Source: Larix sibirica
Taxonomy: Eukaryota; Streptophyta; Pinopsida; Pinales; Pinaceae
DNA: 11,215 nt
Assembly: GCA_004151065.3 (NCBI GenBank)
Contig: NWUY0300035049.1
Location: 1 to 11,215 of the forward strand
Reading direction: 5' to 3'
Part shown: positions 1-7,682 of the stretch, one piece after another
Position numbering within the stretch: position 1 is the first letter of the stretch
How the letters are laid out: each line of letters opens with the position of its first letter
Translations under genes and position numbers: made by a program
The notes under the pieces: generated by a model
What the model was told of the DNA's origin: nothing
The model's database searches: none
What the model saw: the letters and a program-made list of their open reading frames with translations, nothing else

Positions 1-1464
1 CCCTCCCGATGGTTGGATTGGGTGAGGGGGACGTTACAATAAATAAAAGGATCCAGAGAAGAAAAATATTCCCATCCAATGCTAGAGGGTTGAACAAAGA
101 TCTCCCAAATCTCATAAACCCAATACATCTAGACATTAGGGCGAATTTGATTGGTAGGAGAGAAGAAACCCTCTCTAGAAACCACAATGTAATCAAAAGG
201 GATATCTCCTCAAACAAAGGATAAGGCTAATAAAATCTAGGAAGTTCTCAAAACCATCACAAAACCAAGGTACCCACATAATACCTTACCTCCAACATGA
301 CAAAAACTAGCAACTGGGTAACAAGAGTTCACTCCAGTCTTGGTCCCAATACTAGTAGCCTTCCGCTGACTACGTGAATCCCTAAATTTGAAAGCAAAGC
401 CTCTGTTGATAATCTTGTTTTCACATGCCATACAGTAAATACACTCAAGTGGTATAAGATCATGAATACATGCATTAAATCCATCATTAGGGGAGCCATC
501 ATTGATGAGGTGGACCTTCATCTTCAATTAAACCCCCTCTAGGAAGAGAAGAGGCTTGATTTGTTAAGCCATTCGTAAGGGAATGTTGTCCTATTTGAAC
601 ATGAAAGATTTGAAGGGATTGGAATTGGATAATAAGTCCCATGATGCAGTATGAAGTCTTCTATCTATTTGATCCTGAATTTCCTATCGATGATGAGTTT
701 GAGACATGATAAGGAGTGAATCTCCAATCATCACAAGAGAATATATTTCTAGAGCAAGAGATTGTTTCAATCATAGGAACAAAGCATAGCGTTCTACTTG
801 ATTATTTGTACCAAATCCTAATCCACACACATATGTCTTAATTTACTTCCTCAAGGGTCAAAAGTAACCCCTCACCCCCTACACCTGCCGCCCCAATCGT
901 TCAAATTCTTTCCTATAATACCCATTAAAATAAGTTGCATCTACCAAGCACCTTAATGCGTTGGAATTGTTTATACAACATAAATACCTTTCTATCTTAA
1001 AAAGTTAATGTGCCTCATTTGTTGAGAGAATAGATATGTGGTAACATATAAACCCCAATATACCATGATCCTTGTGCCAATGGGGGCAACCACAAGGGAG
1101 TAGTCATGTCCCCTACTAACATAGCGGTTGATTGCTTGTTGATCATTCTTCCCCTCTCTTCCACTGTGCTACAAAAATGGTAAAAAAGTGATTGGTAGTA
1201 CTCCATAGTAGTCCTTTCACATGCTTTCCTAAAATTCCTATTAAAATTATTCAAATATTGAGCCATAATTACTAAGTGAAGTGATTCAAACAAGTCCTTA
1301 GATGATGATATTATAATTAAATATAGAATCACAATACACAAATAAATAAATTATATAAATAACAATATATATTTTATTTGTTCTTACGATATTTCCTCCA
1401 ATTTTTAAGCAATGAGTTTACCATATCTCAATCTAGGAGAATATCAGTTAATGCTTGTCAAAAT
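1..1464. other. Unassigned AT-rich intergenic or decayed repeat DNA
   Basis: I see no supportable gene here. Two minus-strand open stretches (237-527, 96 codons; 1015-1341, 108 codons) have no domain or motif I recognise, no signal peptide and no similar neighbouring frame, and in AT-rich plant DNA such lengths occur by chance. The plus strand at 9-224 is also open but its product is low-information and basic. The region may be old transposon sequence whose coding signal is lost. No RNA gene, clear repeat or splice-bounded exon was seen. Confidence 0.5.
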
Positions 1465-2436
1465 TATTTGGGCATTGTTGAGAATGGAGCATTGATGGAA
1501 AATTGGAAAGGAGAAGTGTTTCCCATGTCTCTGTGCCCCCCTCCAATTCCCTCCTCAAACCCTAGTAGGGTTTCACCCTCGAACATACAAGAATGTGTGT
1601 CGATGGTGGCCAAGTAGAGCAAGGAGGTTTCTGTGTGATAAAGTGGGGAGTTGAGACATTTCCAAAATATTGTGTGGTTTGCAAGTTCCAAATATATTGG
1701 TTCATGGAGGCCTATTTGTGGGTTCCAAAATGTGGTCGATTTATGTGGAAATGGAGGCATTTATTCTTACCCCTCCTTGTGGATTTTGTTGATAGGAACG
1801 CTTATATTCATTATGTTGTTTCATGGTTGTTGTGGTGGAAAATTAAGTTATGGTAGTGGTGGATCTAGTGGCATCTTCTCATGGTGACTATAACTATTGG
1901 TTTTTGGCTTCATTTATTTGTCTCATATGTTGTGGCATCTAGATTTCATGGCCTTCATGGATTTGTTATGGTTAAGATCATTGGCTTGTCATGGCAACAT
2001 ATTATCTATGTAACTAGGGTTTAGGCCTCCCTACGATTTGGTTATTTGTTCTTTGATGTAGACTTGGGAGTGTTCCTTCACAACACACTTTGTTAGTGTA
2101 CTTTGGGTGACAATTTATCTTCAATCTCACATTGGTTCTTTGCATGGTGTTAGCATTAGGTAAACATATGCATTTAGTGTTAGGGCATGTTCAATATATT
2201 GGTTATGATGGTAATCAGATCTTCTCATGGGACTTAGTATCTGCTTGTGGTGGTGTTATTGTCTCTTCTGGTGGTCAAAGATGTGAGTTGCCACCTACCT
2301 TGTGCTTTAGCTCCCATTTCAAGGTGGTTGTAGATTCATTTCATGGTATAGCAGTTTTGTTTTGAGTTGTTTGGCTAGCTATTTGTTGTATCACTGGGAG
2401 TGTGTCCTCCTCATAGATTTCATTCATAGTTTATGG

Positions 2437-2453
2437 TTTTTTTTTTTTTTTTT
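2437..2453 (+). repeat. Poly-T run (17 T)
   Basis: An uninterrupted run of 17 T, followed by AT-only sequence and then a short A-run at 2473-2478. It may mark a second, earlier retroposon end: a TTTGTCG-then-A-run ending resembles 3' ends seen in some plant LINEs. That reading is from general memory and is weak. Confidence 0.8.
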
Positions 2454-2571
2454 AAATTTTAAATATTTGTCGAAAAAATGTGGGGGATTAACTTGGTTGT
2501 GATTTTTGTTTGATATTATGGAAGCTACAACTTTGTCTTGTATAAAATTTCTCTATGTAATATCACTTTTT

Positions 2572-2577
2572 AATAAA
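2572..2577 (+). promoter_or_regulatory. Polyadenylation-like signal AATAAA
   Basis: Canonical AATAAA hexamer lying 16 bases before a 7-base A-run (2593-2599). It closes the G+T-rich block and is the main reason for reading that block as a transcript 3' end on the plus strand. A hexamer alone is common by chance in AT-rich DNA; position and the A-run give it some weight. Confidence 0.35.
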
Positions 2578-2663
2578 GTTTAAAGAAGAATTAAAAAAAT
2601 GAATCTTTCAATTGAGAAACCACAAGGGTACCTATTCTATTATATTTTCCCAAATATTTCGCT

Positions 2664-2790
2664 TATCCCCTATAGTGCAATGGTTAAAGTGAGGCATCAT
2701 GTTACCATAATAATGGATGAACCACCACTAAAAGGAGAGATGGAGGTAGTGGAGTAATTGTGGTTCAATTGTTAAGGGTGATTGAGAACC
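2664..2790 (+). repeat. Two tRNA-like A-box segments, possible degenerate SINE head
   Basis: The sequences at 2673-2683 (TAGTGCAATGG) and 2761-2771 (TGGTTCAATTG) both fit the RNA polymerase III A-box consensus TRGYNNARNNG. Each is followed by GTTAA and a GTG, as in a tRNA D-arm. Weak B-box-like matches follow (GGATGAACCACC near 2713; GAGAACCC near 2784), neither good. The 88-base spacing and shared surroundings suggest a diverged tandem pair from a tRNA-derived SINE head or a tRNA pseudogene. No full cloverleaf could be folded by eye, so this is not called a tRNA. Confidence 0.27.
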
Positions 2791-2799
2791 CAAAGGAGG

Positions 2800-4860
2800 A
2801 AAATGAAGCCACTAAGTTAATTGATTAAATCTAATTTTAACTAAGCTATGTCTATGGGTTAGTTTTAAAGTTACTTCATTTAGGTTTTCCAATGTCTTTT
2901 AACGACTAGAAAGGAAATGCAGTGCTAACAAACATATTTTGTTTCCCTCGTGAAGTATGTGTTCTAACTATTAAGATATAAAAAAATCCAAACCTAGTGT
3001 GATAGAGGAAAGGGGAAGATGCCAATTGGGATGAAAACACTTGTGTGAAGAGCCAAGAAATGTTGAAAAGCATGTTGATACTCACTAAATGCTATAAAGT
3101 ACTAGATATTTCTTGCAAAACAATGTGGGAACCATCTCCAAAGCAATGCACTACTTGCACTACTAAATCAACCATACAAATAAACCAAAAATATTAGCAA
3201 GTATTGAAGATGAAGCGTGCCTCACTTATGAGGTTATCTCTTTGTAATAATTGTTTTGATAACCCTTAAGGTGTGGTTAAGGTTGAAATGAGGTAACAAT
3301 AAGAGTAGAGATAAGAAATCATAGATCTATGATAGTTGAGCCAACAAGAGATGGAAACCAAACAAATGGAGAGAGTAAACTTATGAGGGAAATTCTAAAA
3401 TTAATAGAGGATTGAAGGAGATAGATGATCTAAGTAACCTAAGAGATTGAGAAGGAAATGAGAGGCCTCTGTGATGTAGAATTGACAAATTTTCAACATA
3501 TATGAATAGAAAACTAAATTAGAGTTTTTATGATTCTCAATTTTTTTATCCAAACTAGGGGATCATCTTCAAGCGTCTAAGAGCTCAAATGATATGTGCC
3601 ACCTCTAATAGATATTATAATGGGGATAAATGTCAATATTTAAAACTTCCATATTATGCATATTCTCATGTTCTAAACCTCCATCTTATGTGTCAATTAC
3701 ATCATAAGTAAAATTTTTCTTATTGACTCTTTAAAGTGACTATAATTAAAATTAGGTCTCAACAATCATTTATCCCACTAGCGTACTAACGAGAGGTTTT
3801 GTTGATGACAAGCCTAAATAGTATGTGGTATAGATATCAATGTTTTGCTTTGTTTTCTACCTTCATCTCTATTCAAATTTCCAAGATTCAATTAAATCTC
3901 CATTCTCCTCTCACTTTGCTTTACATATAATGCTCGACTTTAGCAATGGTATTTGCAAATACCAGGCAATTTTCGTGAATAGTATGATGGGATGCTCCAC
4001 CGATGAGATTTTTTAGATCTATCATGTCTTAAATCAACACTATGTTCCTTAAATATCACCTCCATTAATCTTCTAGTGTCTCTGATATAAATATTTCCCA
4101 CAAGAATAAGAAAGTTTCAACACCTGAGAGACTGAGATTTGGAGCCTAAAACAAAATGAAATAAAAGCTACTTATACAAAATGGAATGATATGGAGGTAT
4201 CAAGGAAATGAAAAACTATTTGTTGGGAAAAAAACTTTCATTCATGGGGTTCTTATCCATGATTTCGACTAGAGAAATGTGAGTTTAATCAACGATCCAC
4301 TAGTTCTTCACTGAAAATGAGGGTTTTGTTCAATGGGTTATTCTAATATGCAAGAGATAATTGCATCTTGTGCTAATCATCTTCTGCATCAAGGGAAACA
4401 ACTAGAGAAAGAAAGGGGAAGATAAAATTTGACTAAGTTTGTTTTTGTGTGTGTTCTCAAATGAATTTTGAGACCATTGTGGACCTAAAAAAGTAGGAAA
4501 ATAATGCTTAATAGAGGAACCCAAAAATCCTACCAAGGGAAAATTATGTTCTTGGAAAATAGGCTAAGGACCTCACCTAAGTACTAGACATTGGAATAAG
4601 GGAAACTATGCCCATATGTTTAGACCTAGACAAGGGGACACACAAAGAAACCTAACCAACACATATGCACCATCACATACAGTGGGATGCCTCATGTCAT
4701 CCATGGGAATTGGATGCATGGAAGTGCAGCCTTAAAATCATCACACACACTACCACCCAATATGGGATGGGTTTATGATGAAGAACAAGTGTTAAATCCA
4801 TACACTACATTCCCATCAGAAACATAAGCATAAGTGTTATAGCTTCTTTGGTCACACTTG
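2800..4860. other. No gene seen; unassigned intergenic DNA
   Basis: About 2 kb of AT-rich sequence with stops in all frames and no open frame long enough to consider. The only clear structure is a perfect 16-base palindrome at 3318-3333, described separately. The right end may contain the start of the LTR described next, but the LTR's 5' boundary cannot be fixed without the partner LTR, which is outside the window. Confidence 0.6.
3318..3333. repeat. Perfect 16-base palindrome
   Basis: The sequence ATCATAGATCTATGAT equals its own reverse complement. It has no loop and no partner elements around it. With a window of this size and AT bias, one such palindrome is not strong evidence of function. 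Confidence 0.9.
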
Positions 4861-4993
4861 TCCCATAGATTCTATGATGGCCGATCTTATCCATTTACCT
4901 ATATTGTAGAATCCCTTAGTCCCTGATCATCTATGAACAACAATCATTCTTGGAAAAAACATTTAAGAAACTGTATTTTTCAAGATGTATGCA

Positions 4994-5050
4994 ACCTATC
5001 TGTATCTAGCTTGCGTCCACACGACCTATCTTTGTCTAGCCCGCGTGCAT
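4994..5050 (+). repeat. 30-base tandem repeat, two units, in the LTR
   Basis: The unit begins with ACCTATCT and contains a TCTAG followed by a GCGT-CA motif. The two starts (4994 and 5024) are exactly 30 bases apart. A related pair with the same 30-base period recurs in the leader at 6056-6115; from 5012 and 6075 the segments align without gaps for 39 bases with 30 matches. Being upstream of the TATA box, this copy may act as an enhancer-like repeat; that is an inference. Confidence 0.7.
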
Positions 5051-5425
5051 GGTTGTTTGAGGGTAAAACATCAAAAGAAAGTTACTTTACAAGAAAAGTT
5101 TCGCTTTTTTCTGTTTCGCACTATCCCAATCCCGTAAGTAATTGCCTCATAACTTCCCTAACTACCTCCCCGTCAGATCTAAAAGCCCCATTTTCCCTCG
5201 TTTACAAAAGCCCTTTCCCCTATTTGAAACTAGTTATTTAGTCATCTTTTGAGAGCCCATATTGTGCAAAAGGATTGATGATATTATTTTGAGTATACCT
5301 CTCATAGCAAAACCGGATTGAGTGTGTGAAAGGCTTGGGTGGAAGGACTCCGATCTCAGTTTTAGAATGATGCCGCAACGAGATTCATGTGAAATCGATC
5401 CATTTGTAACTTCTTGTTATTTAGT

Positions 5426-5433
5426 TATAAAAG
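5426..5433 (+). promoter_or_regulatory. TATA box of the LTR promoter
   Basis: TATAAAAG, a good match to the plant TATA consensus, about 380 bases before the LTR end. Transcription would start roughly 30 bases downstream, near 5455-5465. Many TA-rich words occur in this window, but this one has the full form, and its location inside the LTR supports it. Confidence 0.5.
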
Positions 5434-5810
5434 AACTCTCTTTTCTACCCAGTTCAAGTGTTTAGGTTCAGTTTTTAACTCTTGAAATTTGGATGAGTTA
5501 TTCAACAATTCATTTGTAAATTATACCTGTGCAACATTAACTACTCTTCTTTAAATCTTTGCTTAATTTTAGGTTGAATCTTGGAGAAGTTGGTGAGATT
5601 ATTGGAGCAAAGTTAGCATAGGGATTCTACATCAACCATTTGGATTTTGGGTAAGTTACAATTTAAACCTTCTTTGTACATTTCAAGAAAGTTTGCTTGC
5701 AAAGAGTTTTGAATTTATTTTTCTTGCATATTTGAGTCTTCTTTTGGGTATCACTTTGTGGTGGTTTGTCCCAAAGACAACTAGGGTAGTTTAAATTCCC
5801 AAAACATAAA

Positions 5811-5828
5811 TGGTGACTCCGCTGGGGA
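5811..5828 (+). other. Primer-binding site (PBS)
   Basis: TGGTGACTCCGCTGGGGA begins with TGG, complementary to the CCA end of a tRNA, and continues as the complement of an acceptor/T-arm sequence. It is where the tRNA primes minus-strand DNA synthesis. From memory of plant elements, this word matches tRNA-Arg-type primers used by Tat/Ogre-like Ty3/gypsy elements; the tRNA identity needs a database match. It lies four bases after the inferred LTR end. Confidence 0.75.
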
Positions 5829-6055
5829 GTTTTTCCATTTTGGGTAGTATTTTTTTTCTTCTGAATATTTCTTATCTCATCTTGGTAGCTTTCCATCTTA
5901 GGACCCTTATGAGAATAAATTTTGATGTTGGGGCATCAAAATTTTTATTTTTTGCTTTTTCTCGTGCTTGTACACGAGTAATAGTGCACACAAATGCGCA
6001 CATTTCCTGTAGGATTCACTATTTCTACAGAAAACTATGTTTTTGTCTCTTAGAT

Positions 6056-6115
6056 GACCTAAACACTAGACAATCGCATCCATGCGACCTGGCCTTGTCT
6101 AGGCCGCGTACATCT
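6056..6115 (+). repeat. Leader copy of the 30-base tandem repeat, with nested hairpin
   Basis: Two GACCT-starting units lie 30 bases apart (6056 and 6086), matching the period and much of the sequence of the LTR pair at 4994-5050. Here the units also form an inverted repeat: CTAGACAA (6066-6073) pairs with TTGTCTAG (6095-6102), and inside it CGCAT (6075-6079) pairs with ATGCG (6082-6086). The location just downstream of the PBS is where retroelement RNAs often carry packaging or dimerisation structures; that role is inferred. Confidence 0.6.
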
Positions 6116-6540
6116 AGTTTTGCTTCCTTTTTTTTCAATTTCTCTTTGTTTGAAATGGAAATGTGGGTTACTTTCTGTCTAAGTTGACTGTGAAGGACTA
6201 TTTTGTTTTGTTTTTTTTACAGAAATCAACTCTTTTTTTTTACAAAACAAAAACAAATTAAATGTTTTGTGATTTAGGGTTTTTCCCCAAATCCTATTTT
6301 TAGAGTGTTTTTGTAAAGTTTTTAGCAACCTGATTTTTTATAAAAGATTTATGCTTATACCTTTACTTTTCTATCCATATCATCACAAAAAATTGATAAA
6401 ATTTGATTGCTTTGTAAGTTTTCTTGTTGATTGTTTGTTGCATTTTGAAAAGGTCATTTGTGCTTCTTTACTTGCATCTTTGTGCATTAAGTGAATCAAA
6501 CTTTATGTAATCTTGTTGATATTTCTTTCTTTTATTGCAG

Positions 6541-6780
6541 TAGTTAAAAAAAAAAAATTATCTTTCTTTTTGTAAAAAGAGAAAAAGTTTATTTCTTTTG
6601 AAAATTTGAATTTTCTTTTAAAAAGAAAAGAAAAAATACAACTTTCTAATTTATGTTTCTAAAAAGAGAAAAGTTGCACTTTGTTTTCTTTTTGAGTAGT
6701 TTTTTATTAAAATAATGAAAAGAAAAAAGAAAAAGAAAAAGAAAAAGAAGATTTTGGAAAAAGTTTTGTGTTTTTATAAA
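6541..6780 (+). repeat. A-rich purine/pyrimidine tracts including an AAAAAG run
   Basis: Successive runs of A with scattered G alternate with T/C runs. The segment 6717-6750 is nearly pure AAAAAG-type tandem repeat. The word AAAAAGAGAAAA recurs near 6577 and near 6661, about 85 bases apart, suggesting local tandem expansion. Such tracts grow by slippage; no coding signal is present. Confidence 0.6.
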
Positions 6781-7278
6781 TGTGTTGAATAACACTAAAA
6801 CAATGAAAGATTCCTTTGCTTTATATGCTTATATACCTTTAAAAGTGTTTTTAATTCTTGTAAGTGCCAAGAAAATCACCAATTTCATTTCCACTCCGTT
6901 GAGTAAAAAGAACTACTTAAAACTAATGCTTAATCTAAAATCAATCAGAACTTTAATTGTTTTTTGATAGGTTTCAACAATTTAGCTTAAGCTTAGGATC
7001 TTGGGATAGGTTGGTAGTTAACAACCCAAGATCATTTTAAAATTTTAAATTTAGTGGTATTTTCATAGGGATAGGAAGAAATCCAACATTGTAAAGGTGT
7101 GTCCGCGAAGCTCCACTAACACCGGAGTTAAGCAAGGGGTCGTGTGAGGTTGAGTTGAAGGGAAAACCCCCTTGATACTTAAACCAAGAATTTGTGGGAT
7201 TTTGTGTGTAAGAGGATTTATTTAGAACCAAACTTTAGGCCCCTTGAGGTGCCAGTTCTATTGATATTTCAGGCTTAG

Positions 7279-7551
7279 CTACCCTTCCCATATGACTCAT
7301 TCCAACCGTCGAATGCTCCCACGAATGCCAATTACGGATTGGTGACCATAGTATCTTGTCTTAGCTACCACACAGGTGAAGGCAGGGGCTTCCTTCCAAC
7401 CTTGAACACTCGTTGAGCCAAACTGATAATACCCTTGGAGGGTGTCCCTTTCCTTATGGGGAGACTTGCATTGATAAGGACTATCAACGAAGGCCTTGGT
7501 AACTATTCTCGAACCTATGTTTTTCAGCTGTGGGACTTGATCAACCCACAC
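7279..7551 (+). other. Leader block open in phase on both strands
   Basis: The plus frame starting at 7279 is open to a TAA at 7552 except for a single TGA at 7414-7416. The minus strand in the same codon register is fully open over 7297-7551 (84 codons from a GTG). Base composition is more even than in the flanking DNA. It could be a remnant of an extra ORF upstream of gag, an antisense ORF, or a conserved structured leader RNA. I recognise no domain in either translation and assign no function. Confidence 0.35.
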
Positions 7552-7682
7552 TAAAATTCAAAAGGCCCTTTATTTGTCTGGTTGATTTCCTTGGACTCTT
7601 TCTAGTGGTGTGCTATTTGTGATGTGTGTCATTTACTTGACCTTAGGACTAAAATTATTTGAAAAAATATTTAAGTGTGTAA

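Larger units (their letters stand above)
1465..2600 (+). mobile_element. Candidate retroposed sequence (G+T-rich block with A-tail)
   Basis: From about 1590 to 2580 the plus strand is strongly enriched in G and T over C and A, unlike the DNA on either side. Short open frames (for example 1593-1856 and 2132-2365) do not join into one recognisable protein. The block holds a T-run (2437-2453), then AATAAA at 2572-2577, and ends in an A-run (2593-2599). Strong strand asymmetry ending in a polyadenylation-like signal and A-run fits the 3' end of a retroposed transcript, such as a LINE 3' region or a processed copy. No target-site duplication was found, and the left boundary is arbitrary. It could instead be an unrelated repeat of skewed composition. 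Confidence 0.3.
4960..5806 (+). mobile_element. 5' LTR (3' part) of a Ty3/gypsy retrotransposon
   Basis: The right end is set by a CA at 5805-5806 that lies four bases before a good primer-binding site, the normal order at an LTR/internal boundary. Within it are a TATA box (5426-5433), compatible with the retroelement promoter, and a two-unit 30-base tandem repeat (4994-5050). About 380 bases lie between the TATA box and the LTR end, which would hold R and U5. The left end is unknown: the second LTR is not in the window, so the given start only covers the part I can tie to the element. The true LTR may begin further left, for example near 4790-4860. Confidence 0.55.
5829..7682 (+). other. Long untranslated leader between PBS and gag
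   Basis: About 1.85 kb separates the primer-binding site from the first gag-like codons, long for a Ty3/gypsy element but in keeping with Tat/Ogre relatives, which have extended leaders or an extra upstream ORF. It has three parts. First is a segment with a repeat and hairpin like the LTR (6028-6120). Next is a very A/T-rich part with homopurine and homopyrimidine runs (6121-7030). Last is a compositionally balanced block (about 7050-7560) open on both strands. The 125-codon open frame at 5810-6187 spans the PBS and is Phe/Leu-rich from T-runs; I do not consider it a gene. Confidence 0.5.

Noticed and set aside
237-527. 96-codon minus-strand open frame
   Set aside because: No recognised domain, no supporting context, and length within chance expectation; not called a gene.
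1015-1341. 108-codon minus-strand open frame
   Set aside because: No convincing family match or motif from sequence alone. A decayed transposase or host-gene exon is possible but unsupported.
3318-3333. Palindrome as an operator or transposon end
   Set aside because: It is isolated, with no duplicate, terminal inverted repeat partner or target duplication nearby.
4994-5050. CRISPR-like repeat array
   Set aside because: Units are contiguous with no unique spacers, only two copies exist, and the setting is a plant LTR element.
4933-5241. 102-codon plus-strand open frame
   Set aside because: It lies over the LTR and its tandem repeat, and the product is low-information Ser/Leu-rich sequence; best read as noncoding LTR.
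5810-6187. 125-codon plus-strand open frame, the second longest in the window
   Set aside because: It begins on the PBS and runs through T-rich leader and the hairpin repeat; its Phe/Leu content comes from T-runs.
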